DNA of 64,000 nt from NCBI GenBank assembly GCA_001695595.3, contig MBPM02000023.1, positions 496,001 to 560,000 on the forward strand. Reading direction: 5' to 3'. The stretch is from Plasmopara viticola. Its lineage: Eukaryota > Oomycota > Peronosporomycetes > Peronosporales > Peronosporaceae. Every line of letters begins with the position of its first letter. Within the stretch, counting starts at the first letter, position 1. The notes beneath the pieces are model-generated. The model saw only the letters and a list, made by a program, of their open reading frames with translations. It had not been told where the DNA came from and ran no database searches. Made by a program: the position numbers and the translations under genes. This document shows positions 49,083 through 60,135 of the stretch, one piece after another.

Positions 49083-50378
49083 CTAATTATTGCGAAGCCA
49101 ATTCGTTAATGCGTACTGCTGTCGATCGTTGTTAACAATGCGCTGCTGCTGCTGACTCGACGTTACCGGCTGTGCGTTTAGCAAATGCTGCATGCTCGGA
49201 ACAGATTTCTTCCGAGACCCAGACCTTGGATCGTCCTCCTTCGGGAAAAGAAGACTAGTCAGCTTACCCGCTTCGCCGTACCCACGTCGGCACACCGTCA
49301 CCTGAGGCCCCGGATTCTGCAAAGGGGGCTGACTTAAAGGTGTCGAACTGAACGCTCCGTACTGGCTTAAATTGAAGTTGCTGCGTCCAAACGCCTGTCG
49401 CGAGCTTGGCGACGGGCGGATCGGTACATCCGAGTAAGCAACTGCGCGGGATCCTGCTGCCTCAAATTGATTAAGAGATTTTATGTCCTCATCGTTGACC
49501 TGCTGTTCGCAGAATGACATCACATCCGCTGACATGGACGGCGATTCGATCTTGCGCTTCTTGGTCTCCACTACCATTCGCCCTGTTAAACTCGAACACG
49601 CGGATTTGTTTTCGAGTGCCGCAAAGGTTGCACTTCGAGCCTTGCTTTTCATCATCTTGATATTTTCTTCTACCTGTTGTTGTGCGAATTGGGGCTGTGC
49701 ATTCCGCAGCAATTCCTTCAAACGCATTTTTTCCTTTACCACCTTCTCATACTGGTCATGGCGAAACTTGCACGCCTTTTTTAGAGCCATGATAAGCTCT
49801 CTCGGGTTTCTTATCTCTTCTTCCATTGCAGATGCATCGCATGTGTCAAGAAAATGGATAATACTCTGGTTAACACTCGATCTGCGAGAAGCTTCCATTT
49901 GACGCGATAATTCTATCTGATATCGCGCCACTTTCGTCGACAATTCGTTTTTTGTGGCTTCCAATCCTCCAACACGCTGAGCTAGCGTCTCCTTGTCAAA
50001 CAGCAGCTGCTCAATCTGACCACGCAGACGCCGCAACTCATTCACAAGCCGCTCCTGCTGTTTATTCTGCCATTGAACGCGTTCCATAAGTGTATTGATC
50101 CGAGAGCTGAGCACCGCATTATCTCCCGAAGGTTGTACGGAATTTTGTGACAGTAATTTACCGTCTTCGTCATTGCACGCGGTCGACACATTAAAATAGA
50201 GCGCGATGATATCGGTGTCGTTCGTGCTCCGGCGACAAATGGGGCACTGCCGATTGACCTGTAACGCCTGCATGACGCAGGTATGGTGGAAAACGTGGCC
50301 GCACGGTACGGCCACTAAGTCTGCTTGCAGCTCCTCCAAACAGATGTGACATTCCTGGTTCGACGAGGGCGGCGTCAT
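49083..50378 (-). CDS. TRAIP-like RING-finger E3 ubiquitin ligase
   Basis: Single exon, 431 residues. An N-terminal RING (residues 10-48) has the ligand order CHIC, CGHVFHHTC and CPICRR, followed by DIIALYFNV, as TRAIP proteins have IINKLFF after the RING. A coiled coil (about residues 85-240; RINTLMERVQWQNKQQERL, QLLFDKETLAQRVGGLEA) comes next, then a Ser/Pro-rich tail. TRAIP ubiquitinates replisome and DNA-protein crosslink targets at converging forks. The last residues, QQYALTNWLRNN, resemble a degenerate PCNA-interacting box. The fragment KLTSLLFPKEDDPRSGSRKK before it may be another peptide motif. The RING E3 call is firm; the TRAIP subfamily rests on architecture and the post-RING motif. 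Confidence 0.78.
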   Translation of the reverse strand: MTPPSSNQECHICLEELQADLVAVPCGHVFHHTCVMQALQVNRQCPICRRSTNDTDIIALYFNVSTACNDEDGKLLSQNSVQPSGDNAVLSSRINTLMERVQWQNKQQERLVNELRRLRGQIEQLLFDKETLAQRVGGLEATKNELSTKVARYQIELSRQMEASRRSSVNQSIIHFLDTCDASAMEEEIRNPRELIMALKKACKFRHDQYEKVVKEKMRLKELLRNAQPQFAQQQVEENIKMMKSKARSATFAALENKSACSSLTGRMVVETKKRKIESPSMSADVMSFCEQQVNDEDIKSLNQFEAAGSRAVAYSDVPIRPSPSSRQAFGRSNFNLSQYGAFSSTPLSQPPLQNPGPQVTVCRRGYGEAGKLTSLLFPKEDDPRSGSRKKSVPSMQHLLNAQPVTSSQQQQRIVNNDRQQYALTNWLRNN

Positions 50379-50867
50379 GGTGGCACTACTGTTTTGTGGA
50401 AATGGAATTTTTGGAGACGTAATCCCAATGGGCGTTTTCTAATTGAAATACCATCTGGTTACGATGGACGACTATTGCTGCCTAAAGCTGCCATATGCTC
50501 TACGACTTAAAAAAAATGCAGAGAAATATAGAAAGTGAAGTTTTGGATTCCGTTTCCGTGCTCTCAGCCACTTGCTTGCGCGACAGCTACACGACGTACA
50601 CGTACACGAGCGCAGAAACTTTTCGTCTGAAAGTGTAGTTTGGCCATTTTTTTTTGCTAAATTCTAGAGTTTTGGCTCCGAAATTTGGAAGTGGTGTATA
50701 TGTACATTCTCGCACTTGCTTTAAGTGCATCGATCATTTTTTTTCTGCTCTAGTTGTAGACTGACTATCCAGTGTCGGCACCAGATCGTTGCGTAAATAC
50801 AGTAATGATCCGATGGGAAATCTAGTACAAGGCTGCCGATAAGAGTCTTGGTAGTGCTGCACTAGTA

Positions 50868-50890
50868 GTATTGCACTAATAGTGCAATAC
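50868..50890. repeat. Perfect 10-bp inverted repeat with 3-nt loop
   Basis: GTATTGCACT (50868-50877), loop AAT, AGTGCAATAC (50881-50890). It lies in the gene desert, about 490 bp upstream of the TRAIP-like start codon. Confidence 0.7.
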
Positions 50891-53043
50891 AGCAATGAGT
50901 GACCAGCAATGGGGAACCTAGCCGCTTATGTACGTCACTCACCAGCCGACACGCAACAACATTGTGCGATGTATTATCTAATTAAGTGAAGTCGTCACAC
51001 GTAAAATCAGCAACATTGAGGCGTCGGCAAAATACCTGATTGTGCCAATGATACGGTTGAGTTGGAAATCATGCATTCGAAAAGCGGCAACATGAGTAAA
51101 TCCTATACCCGATACACGCTATCCAAAGTGATAGTTAGTATCAATTCTCACGGTTTCATTGCTTGAACTTTGCACCGGGCCAAAAATCACGAGTTTCCAC
51201 TTGAAAAAGTGAAATACAGAACCTGATCAACGTGCTTTCATTTATGCAGAAACAATCACGATCTCAACTATTGTCACAGAATGAAGAATTTGCATTAGTT
51301 TCTGATGATCATCATGGTTTGCATTTGATCCAATTCGGTTGGTAGCATCCAGCATATAAGCATGACTATATTTTTTTACTTACACATGCTGTACGTTTTC
51401 ACTCGAAGTGATGGAGTGCAAAACGCTAGTATCAAATATCAATTACAATAGCCTCGGTAACCAGCTAGCTGGTATACGTACTATTGACAGTTGGATATCT
51501 CGTCGATAGTTGACCACCAAGTTTTGCACTACACGGGCGAAGGCGTCGTCGATCATGCTACTGAATATGTTGTACCTTTTGAAGGCATCGTTTAATGTGT
51601 TGATTCAGCATAACAACCTCTTGAAATGCCTCAGAAAATTAAATTGTTTGCCGAGTTTGAAGCGTGATAGTTTGCTTTTTTTTACTCAGTATCAGCTTTA
51701 ATTTTACATATACTGAAGTTTAGAGATATGATTTTGATGCCCGTTGCACCCAGAAGCACGTGCATGTGAGTCGTTGAGGCTAACCCTCTCCGAGGATGAC
51801 CAGTATGGCAGGGATGGTAAGCCGAACTGAATCAGCTAAACTTCCTGTTTGACTTCAAAAATTTGCAGCATTTTGCATTGTGTTGAAACGCTCAATAAGA
51901 TCGTCATTTGACTTGACGGATGGGATGTTATTTGAACAATTGTCGACTGGCGCGATTGATAATTACTTGTATAAAGGTGATAATGGATCGAAGGGTGGAT
52001 AATTCAGCATTATTATCCGATCACCTGGGTACAGAGGCATCGAACAACCTGGTATAATTATGTGGATCGTGACAGCCGGGTCGATAAACCGAATTAGACA
52101 AAAGGTATTTCTGGAGACAATACTGGACACAGTACCATCGGCTACGCGGGATCTGTTTCGGTTCGCACCTAAGCATTGAGTGCTAGAATAATTATCTTAT
52201 TGGATCGCCCGCACTTGTTCGATCATCATTGACGTTCCATCCAAATTCTAAGAGTGTAAGTGCCCGATCTACCAAGTGTAATTCTAAGCGTTAAGCTATC
52301 TGTACCAAATTAGCTTGTACTCACTCCGGAGGAAGCTTTATTAAAATCAGTCAATTTTACTGAGACTATAGGATTTGAAGAATGGATAGCTTTAAGTACG
52401 TTCGTAGACATATTCGTTCTCCTACAATGTCTGATCAAGTCGGAGACTATGTATATTAGTGTGTAGGAGATCAATTGGTTGGTCAACTAAATATTTATAC
52501 GAATCTTCTGACGAATTGCGAAGCCATAACACGACAAAACATATTTTTTATAGAAATTTGGCTTCGTTGAAAGCTTGGAAGATGATCACAAATGCGGTTT
52601 CTTTCGACAAATTTATCCGGGGCTTGATTGGAACAATAAATGCCATATCCTAGCGAGGCGTAGCATATACTCGCAAAGTTTAATGACCTCGAATGCACTG
52701 AGCGCTCAATGTCGGCTTGGCTTAGACAAGTCAAAGATCCGGGTGCAATAAAAGTAAAAGTGTTGTCGCTAGGTCATACGCATACACAGCCACAGCCACA
52801 GCAGGCTAACCAATCAAGTGAGCTGTATTTTGATTTTGGACAAGGGTGGCCACAAAACTTGTTCTAGGGGCTTGTGTAAGACGACATCCTTGCGACGTGA
52901 TGCATCATCACGCTTAAAGCTTAAATTCAATATAATAAGACCTGAAGGTCCTTTTTTGAGCATTTCTTCTGAAGTGGTCTTCAGGAGTCTCTAAATAAGC
53001 TATGCTCGTGGTCATATCGCTTAAACTTAAGTAGAGTGATCTA

Positions 53044-53648
53044 AATCACTTTAACACCTCGATTACCGCGTTCAAAGCATCTACAAAATCTAGTCAAAAG
53101 CGTGGTCTCAAAGCTTTAGTAGAAATTCGCTGTAAAATTTTGGCCTCCACCTCACAAGAGACTGAAACTGACCCTGGTAGCAGTGTCGCAATTCCCAAGG
53201 TAGTGGTAATCGCCCTCTCAATATTCATAGAAAAAAAGGACAATTTAAAATCCTAGCGCCACACTGTGGGCTGTGCCGAGATGTCATCACTCACTAGAAT
53301 CTGGCGGAAGTAGCCCAAGATCTGGCAAGCCGTAGTATCGACGACTTCGACCGTCGTCGCCAAGGCTTTTCAGGCTCAGATTACAACCTACTGGCAATCG
53401 ACGACGATATTCTACGAAAACTCGTATCGAAAGTACCACTCTACTTGCACATCAGCTTCGCTACAGTAATGTCCCGAAATGTCAAAAGAGAGTACGGCTA
53501 CTTGTGCTTTTGTACCCAGCGCCAAATTTCTTTGATTCACTTAAGCAGTTTGTCAAAGAACAGGCCCGGGGAACGTCGGGGTTGCAGTAAAATCATTGAT
53601 ACTTTGACAGAGTGCAGTATGAGACACATGGTCTTGCGGGTGTTTTGA
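53044..53648 (+). pseudogene. Unrecognised coding relic, possibly two exons
   Basis: Two open stretches in different frames can be joined: 53044-53202, ending VAIPK before a GTAGTG donor, and 53298-53648, starting after CACTAG with NLAEVAQDLASRSIDDFDRR and ending in TGA. Both ends are in phase 0. The residue mix looks coding, but there is no start codon at the left, and I recognise no family. It may be a decayed gene or chance. Confidence 0.25.
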
Positions 53649-54999
53649 TCTGATGAGCGCGGTCCATGCACGGAACAACTTGATTGGCGATACGAGCCCT
53701 AGACATACGAGAACGGCTTGGATCCCTACTTTTTTTTACCGAAGCTAGCAGAAGCTTAGGCCCAGTGCTCTATGAGTAAATGGTGACTAGCACGCGTGAC
53801 AAAAATCTTTTTTCGAGCGACCAAATTGACATAGCAAACTTAAGTCAGGAAGCCGAGTGATAGTCAAACACTGTAAGCTTGGCTTTTGTGCTTAGATTTT
53901 TGTTTGTTTCAAACCCTGATGATGCACTGGATGCAGAAGACAAACAAGTTGGTTGACGTACCGTCTGTGATATAGATTGAGCCTTGATTTTTACTCAAAT
54001 TGTTGTGCGGGCCCCTGTGAAGCGCTACAAGCCTCAACGGTGATATTTGACGAAAATAGAGCAGGGCCTGATCAAACGATACTTTCCGTGGAACGTTTTA
54101 ACTTGTATGGACTTCACTTACCTCGCGCGAATGACCTTGTTCCGTTGGGTTCTTGCCAAACAAAGCCTTTATTGGGACGGTGTTACGGGTCTGCAAGAAG
54201 CCAATTTACGATACACTTCAATTGACCCCATAAATGTTGTGAGTTATTGAGAACAAGTACTGAATTAGTACATGTATAGAATTTTCCTCTTAACAGTAGC
54301 CGAGGCTACCACTTGCATGTATTTAAATTAGATCGATCGGATCGGAAGTGTGATTTTTTATCTTTCCTACGAGAGCGTACGCGATTATGGAACCGACAAC
54401 GTCGACATTCCAATCTTGTAGTGATCGTGCAAAGTCACAAAACAATTTAAGGCTATAGGAAGTGATCGCCAAGGTTACATTTACCGATTTGGTGGAGCAC
54501 TTTGAACCCTTTCGAAAGTCCCGAATTGTTTGACAAGCTGATTCATCTCCTTAAATTGTGCAATCGGTTTCTCTTAAGTAGCTCAGCCTATTACGCCGAT
54601 AGACAATAATATGTTGTGGAAAGTGCCGCGTTACCGCGCTCACGTTAGCTTCAGCTTGTATGACTTGCAATTTGTGCAAACTATTTGCGACTCCAGGTGA
54701 AAATAGATTTATAGATTAATCAAGTATTTATAGCAATCGCGATAGAAGTAGTAAGGATAAAGAGGCACGAATGATCAATGGGTTAAGATCGCAAACTACA
54801 GCATAATTTTACCGCTTTGAGACCTGGTCTTATTAAAAAGGACCGTCCAGCTCGCAATAAGTCGAGTTTCAGCCAATCCGTGTATTTTCAATCAATAAGC
54901 TGACAAATCATCGTCAAGACGTTCCCAACCAATTGATGGTGCGCAGACCCCGCCTCGCTCTAATTTCTTTACTTAATTTTAAGAGACCAACGCAACAAA

Positions 55000-55364
55000 A
55001 TGGTCAGTGATGTTATGCTGGCAACGATGACGGCATACAAATTCATTGGTAGCTAACAACCATTTATGTGTGTACCGATGGCAGCCGAAGCAGATTACCG
55101 ACATCCGTGACTTTCTACAGAAAGCGCGTCGAAAAGATGCTCGCTCAGTGAAGATCAAAAAGAGCGACAAGGTCGTTAAATTTAAAATTCGCTGCTCCAA
55201 GTACCTTTACACGCTTTGTGTCACGGATACGGAGAAAGCAGACAAGCTTACGCAGTCCTTGCCTCCTGGTATGTCAGATGTGTAATACTTGTTGCTATTT
55301 TGAAAGACTTTTACCGTATCAAATTGTCGAATGCACTCCAGGACTTCAGCGCAAGGATATTTAG
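55000..55364 (+). CDS. RPL38: 60S ribosomal protein eL38
   Basis: Three exons: 55000-55002 (only the ATG), 55085-55268 and 55342-55364, giving 69 residues, the normal size of eL38. The sequence [20 protein letters not shown], then [20 protein letters not shown] and [11 protein letters not shown], is nearly the family consensus. The first intron (82 bp, GTCAGT...GGCAG) directly follows the start codon and the second (73 bp, GTATGT...CTCCAG) splits a Gly codon near the C-terminus. Without the second splice the protein would end in the aberrant GMSDV. An unspliced reading from an upstream alternative codon was rejected because [10 protein letters not shown] must follow Met directly. It is a small cytosolic large-subunit protein. 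Identification is firm. Confidence 0.95.
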
Positions 55365-55880
55365 GCGACAATGCGCTTGGTCTTTCAAAATATCCCGTTC
55401 GGGCAGGTGGTGGACTCGTGAACTAATTAGCGACCTTGCCTGCTTGACATAGCTAGCGTGATGTCATACCAGATCTTCTTCATTCGCTTACTTGTTATTT
55501 GGATGGACGTAGATTGAAGGTTGAAGAGTCACAATACCATCACTTTTAGCCTCGATTGTTGTTAGACTAAATGTCTACTATTATGAGTTTGAGTGCTGTG
55601 CATACTTCAAAACAGGACATGTGACAGCCAGCAGATCATTGTCTAAAGTTCAGCTGCAAGACAAACAGATAGACTGGTAAAGCCTCTTAATCTATAATCA
55701 GGGCCGGCGTCTGCCCGAGTGGCATATAAATTACGACATAGTTTTGCAATGGGGATACGTCATTCATATTGTTGCGTGGTAAAGTTTATTTTACCCTTTC
55801 CATACGAGCAGCAACCATCTTTATTAGTCCACCATGCGCACGCTCAGCACTGACTGCACTGTACTTTCCTCGTCGCAAGC
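55365..55880. other. Convergent spacer between eL38 and the SR-protein gene
   Basis: This 516-bp stretch presumably carries both 3' untranslated regions. No gene, repeat or RNA was recognised. Confidence 0.5.
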
Positions 55881-57281
55881 TTATTCCAGATTTTTGGGTG
55901 AGTGAGCAACTGCAGGAGAGGCTGATCTGGAGCGTGAGCGACGCGGAGATTCTTTTTGCGCAGCAGGGGATCGCGATCGCGAACGACGGCCAGGAGAGCG
56001 GCCACGATCAGGCGAACGCATGTTTCGACTCATGTCGCCCTCGGGGGCAACGCGCACATAGCTGCCTCGAAACTCTGTGTCGTCCAACTTTTTGACAGCG
56101 TCCTCCATGTCTTCTTTGGTCTGAAACTCGGCGATGCTAAACAGAAAGAATCAGTTGCTGCATTCGCGTGAAAAAAAAGAATTGCACTTGCGCTGAGCCA
56201 TCCGCCTCGATGTTGCAGTAGGTGACCTCGCCACCAGTGCGAAGAAAGTCTTTAACATTACGCCAATCCACATCACGTGGTAAGTCCGTCACTCGAACAC
56301 GAAAATCAGTGCGTTGAGGCGGATTGCGCCCTACATAAGCGATCAATGTACCATAACCGTAACGTTAGTGCTTGTAAAGAGCGAATCATATTAAACTCAC
56401 CACGTTCAAAGCGATCACCACCACCTCCGCCGCGACCGAAGCGATCGTCATCTCCACGGCGCCCGGGACCGTCGCGTCGGCTGCCTCCACGAGCAAGTTC
56501 AACACGAATGCTAGCAAATTGACACGCTCATGATCAATTCACCTCTTGTTACACATATGACAATTCGGATCTTACCGCCCACCAAGGAAGTCGCGGCCGT
56601 CCATAGATCGAATTGCATCATCCGCGTCACGTGGGTCCTCGAAATCCTAGAAGAGGTGGTGGAAGCAGATGGGGAAGATGACGATGGAGACGTTGGTTGG
56701 TATACTTTAATTCGGGAAACAGGCGCGAAGGCGCCGCATGAAGCGAGGTGAAGCGCAGCATGATGGCGCGTACGATAAAGGAGACATTCTTCTCTATCTC
56801 TCTCACACTTTAAGAACAGAAGGAAGCACCGAAGACAACGAGCGAACGGCAGCAGCGGAATCAAAGCCACAGCAACGGAGTCGAGCTTAACTCACCAAAC
56901 CGAAAATCGGCGACGGGTGTCCGATGGCAACGTTCAAAATAAGCATGGATATAGACATACATACAAATTACATATAAACGTTGCCACCAACACGCCATTG
57001 ACGGCTGACACTTTTGAAGAGCCGCTCTCATAACAGCCGTAGATCGAAGATAGTGGAGAGAAGAGTGTGTGGAGGGAGTAAAAGAGAAGAAACGTGCGCC
57101 ATCATGCGAGCGAGCCCCGCGCCTCGAGGAAAAAAGCAGCTCAACTCACCACGAAAGCGAAGCCCGGAGGGTTACGTGCCACCCAAATGTTGGACACGTG
57201 ACCATAGCGGCTGAAACCGTCTTGGATCTCACGCGAAGTAGCGTCGCGCGGAAGGCCGCCTACGTAAACACGGGTGCCCAT
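55881..57281 (-). CDS. SR splicing factor, SRSF1/SF2-like
   Basis: Five exons in phase: 57281-57150, 56646-56576, 56510-56401, 56330-56192 and 56136-55881, giving 235 residues. RRM1 starts directly at the N-terminus (TRVYVGGLPRDATSREIQD; RNP1-like NPPGFAFV; DGRDFLGG). A Gly/Arg linker (RRGDDDRFGRGGGGDRF) follows, then the pseudo-RRM with FRVRVTDLPRDVDWRNVKD, the SRSF1-type counterpart of SWQDLKD. A short RS tail ends the protein (SPGRRSRSRSP, SPRRSRSRSASP). Such proteins bind exonic enhancers and help choose splice sites in the nucleus. Intron 1 is 503 bp, far longer than any other intron here. Intron 4 uses a GC donor (GCAAGT), the only join that keeps the frame. It is divergent from PNPase, 145 bp apart. 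Confidence 0.92.
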
Positions 57282-57426
57282 GATATCGGAGGGTCTTGGG
57301 TCGAGGGGGAGTTGTTTGGTGAGGAATGACTTTCAAGGACATAAGAAAGCTCTAAGGGTTTCAGCCAATCACAATGAACGGCCGCGTGGTGTGACCAACA
57401 CCTTTAAATTGATCCACTGGATCAAA
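57282..57426. promoter_or_regulatory. Bidirectional promoter region between SR protein and PNPase
   Basis: There are 145 bp between the start codons of two divergent RNA-metabolism genes. No core element is claimed. Confidence 0.5.
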
Positions 57427-60135
57427 ATGATTTCCGCTTCACGTCGCTTACCGACCGCGGCTGTGGGTCGACGCGCTGCTATTTCTACAGCTAAAAACAG
57501 CGTACAATGCGTGAAAGGTGCTTCTCAATCTCGCACATTTATGGGTCTACGTGAACTGCTTTTTGGTTCAAAAAAATCCTCAAAAGATGAAGACGAGGCC
57601 GCAAAGAAGCTTGCAGCGCATCAGCAGCCCACTCAACTTGCTGCGAATCAGACGCAGACCAAACGAACTGAGAAGGAAGAGGACCCAAAGATTGGCAGTC
57701 CGGACGTCACGTCTTATACCGTAGGCAAACTTGCTAAACTCGCGGACGGTGCCGTGCTGGCTTCATGCGGGCGCACCGTTCTCCTCACTACAGTTGTAAG
57801 CGGAAACCACAATGGCAATCCGTCAGCCAATGGCAAATCTTCTCAACGCGACTTCTTGCCGCTTACTGTGGACTTTCGTGTCAAGTCGTACGCTGTGGGC
57901 CTTATTCCGGATAACCAAAAGCGCCGTGAGTTTACTGGAAGTGACGAAGAGATTCTGCAGTCCCGAGTAATCGACCGCGCAATTCGGCCACTTTTTCCGC
58001 GCGACTATAGTGAGAGCACGCAGGTGCTAGCAACTGTGCATTCGTACGACCCCAATAATGACCCACTTGTGGTCGCAGTCAACTCCACGTCCGCGGTGTT
58101 AAGCATGTCCGATATTCCGTGGAATGGACCAGTTGGGTGTGTGCGTGTCGTTGAGGTCGATGGCCAGCTTGTACTCAACCCCACAGCTCCACAACGTGAA
58201 GCGGCTTCGATGGACGTTCTTTATGCAGGCACAGCTAAGTGTGCCATAATGGTGGAAGCCTCGGGTGACGAGGTAACTGAGACGCGTCTCAACGAAGCAC
58301 TGGATCTGGCCCACGCCAATGTGCTGTCTGCAATTGAGAAGCAAAAAATGTTGGTGGCAGAGCACGGCAAGGCAAAGCGCGTTTGTTCACCAATGTTTAT
58401 TTCAGCAGAGGTGCGGGCCATGGCGGAGGAATTAGGCCGAGCGGATGCTTGTGCATTTATCGCAAAAGGCCGTGTAAATAAAGTTGATCGACAAGAGGCG
58501 GAGCGTAAAATTTACCAGAAAATGATCAAAGGCTTGCATCAGCACTTTGCTTCCACAGATCCTTCTGTAGACGAAGCTGTCATCCACCGTGCCGCTCATG
58601 ACACGTTTCAGCGTGTGCTGCGTGAACGTATTTTGAGCATTTGTTCGGAGACGAAAAAACACAAACCAGTGCGACTTGATGGCCGGTCGATTCGCAGCGT
58701 GCGTCCGCTTGAAATGGAGGCTGGTGTATTACCTATGGCCCATGGCTCATCTTTGTTTGCACGGGGGGATACGCAGACGTTGTGCTCGGTGACGCTGGGA
58801 CCATTAGAGCGTGGCATCCGTCTTCGTGGTGCATTGCACGAGGCTCGTGAACAAGCGGAGCCTGAAGCTCCTTCATTTTTTAAGCACGCCATGTTGCATT
58901 ATGAGTTCCCACCATTTTGTGTAAACGAGACCGGTCGTGTTGGTGAATCGAACAGAAGGGCGATTGGACACAGTGCACTGGCCGAAAAAGCTGTGCTGCC
59001 TGTACTGCCGTCTATCACTGAGTTCCCATACACAATACGCATGACCTCAGAAGTTGTGGGCTCGGACGGTTCATCCTCAATGGCTACAGTGTGTGGCGTT
59101 TCGCTGGCTCTCATGGACGCTGGTGTTCCCGTTCGTCGTGCCGTCGCAGGTATTGCTGTCGGTCTTGTTACTACTGGTGACCCATTTGCAAGCCAGGAAA
59201 AGAGCATACAGGATGGTAATTACCAGATAATTACCGACATCCTTGGCTCTGAAGATCACTATGGTGACATGGACTTCAAAGTGGCAGGCACGGTGTCTGG
59301 TGTAACGGCCCTACAGTTGGACGTGAAGCTCCCTGAAGGTATACCGCTTTTCGTACTAAAAGAGGGCCTTCGTGAAGCCCGGCATGCTCGCGTGCATGTG
59401 CTCCGTCGTATGAGCAACGAACTTGCTAAACCGCGCGATTCTTTAAAATTTAGTGACAGGGCATTGCCAAACGTGAGTATTGAGTGCGTGATCCCCACCA
59501 ACTACATTGGAGCATTGATCGGTGTAGGAGGCAGCAACATCCGCAACCTCGAGTCGCGATTCAACGTTTCGGTGAGCATAGTGGATCGCCGTGAAGGCAT
59601 CGTGCGTGTCGTGGGGGCGGCTGCAGACACGGACCAAGCTCGTCATTGGCTTCAAACAGAACTTGTTGGTTTAGGCCAGCGTGGAAGCCATCAAGGTAAT
59701 CAAAGCAACAACGAGAGTAAAATTTACCGCGGCCATGACCGCCTAGGCTCCAATCCGGACCGCTCGTTGTATTTTCGTAAGGGAGAGCGCTACACTATGC
59801 GTGTGACGCAGGTAATGGACTTTGGCGCCATTCTTGAGTCTTCTGGTGGTCAGCGGGGTTTTGTGCACGTTTCAGAGCTCGCATGCAAAAAGGTCAATAA
59901 CATACATGACGTTTTATCCGTCGGCCAGGAGATGGAGTTTGAGTGCTTGCAGGACGGTGCTTCGGGCAAAATGTCGCGCCGTGTGCTATTAAGTGCGGAT
60001 GAAAGTGAAAGTGCAGAATTGTCAGAGCCGACAATGCTGCGTGTCAATCACCATCATACGCGTCGAGCTTTAACGTCTTCTGGAGCAGCCAAACGTCGTC
60101 CTATGACCACCCGACGTCCGCGGACTCAAATTTAA
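57427..60135 (+). CDS. PNPT1: Mitochondrial polyribonucleotide nucleotidyltransferase (PNPase)
   Basis: Single exon, 902 residues from the ATG at 57427; the frame is open further upstream, but that part overlaps the divergent promoter and lacks family similarity. The N-terminus (MISASRRLPTAAVGRRAAIS) is a typical presequence, followed by a charged low-complexity segment. Two RNase PH domains follow: the first carries QRDFLPLTVDFRVKSYAVG and DRAIRPLFPRDY, the second HYEFPPFCVNETGRVG, GSDGSSSMATVCGVSLALMD and the catalytic GDMDFKVAGT. Near residue 690 a KH domain has NYIGALIGVGGSNIR, and near 785 an S1 domain has VMDFGAILESSGGQRGFVH. The enzyme degrades RNA phosphorolytically in organelles. The usual KH loop GxxG is present as GVGG. 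Identification is firm. Confidence 0.95.
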   Translation: MISASRRLPTAAVGRRAAISTAKNSVQCVKGASQSRTFMGLRELLFGSKKSSKDEDEAAKKLAAHQQPTQLAANQTQTKRTEKEEDPKIGSPDVTSYTVGKLAKLADGAVLASCGRTVLLTTVVSGNHNGNPSANGKSSQRDFLPLTVDFRVKSYAVGLIPDNQKRREFTGSDEEILQSRVIDRAIRPLFPRDYSESTQVLATVHSYDPNNDPLVVAVNSTSAVLSMSDIPWNGPVGCVRVVEVDGQLVLNPTAPQREAASMDVLYAGTAKCAIMVEASGDEVTETRLNEALDLAHANVLSAIEKQKMLVAEHGKAKRVCSPMFISAEVRAMAEELGRADACAFIAKGRVNKVDRQEAERKIYQKMIKGLHQHFASTDPSVDEAVIHRAAHDTFQRVLRERILSICSETKKHKPVRLDGRSIRSVRPLEMEAGVLPMAHGSSLFARGDTQTLCSVTLGPLERGIRLRGALHEAREQAEPEAPSFFKHAMLHYEFPPFCVNETGRVGESNRRAIGHSALAEKAVLPVLPSITEFPYTIRMTSEVVGSDGSSSMATVCGVSLALMDAGVPVRRAVAGIAVGLVTTGDPFASQEKSIQDGNYQIITDILGSEDHYGDMDFKVAGTVSGVTALQLDVKLPEGIPLFVLKEGLREARHARVHVLRRMSNELAKPRDSLKFSDRALPNVSIECVIPTNYIGALIGVGGSNIRNLESRFNVSVSIVDRREGIVRVVGAAADTDQARHWLQTELVGLGQRGSHQGNQSNNESKIYRGHDRLGSNPDRSLYFRKGERYTMRVTQVMDFGAILESSGGQRGFVHVSELACKKVNNIHDVLSVGQEMEFECLQDGASGKMSRRVLLSADESESAELSEPTMLRVNHHHTRRALTSSGAAKRRPMTTRRPRTQI

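Larger units (their letters stand above)
50379..54999. other. Gene desert, about 4.6 kb
   Basis: AT-rich sequence with no intact gene. It holds a small perfect hairpin (50868-50890) and a candidate two-exon coding relic (53044-53648), both listed separately. The right edge must contain the eL38 promoter. I found no recognisable transposase or reverse-transcriptase motif. Confidence 0.55.

Noticed and set aside
55046..55084. Unspliced N-terminus for eL38
   Set aside because: It would add residues absent from every eL38; splicing ATG directly to CCGAAGCAG gives the family's normal start and length.
57274..57426. 51-codon N-terminal extension of the PNPase frame
   Set aside because: The frame has no ATG before 57427 in a sensible context, overlaps the start of the divergent SR gene, and the sequence from 57427 begins with a good mitochondrial presequence.
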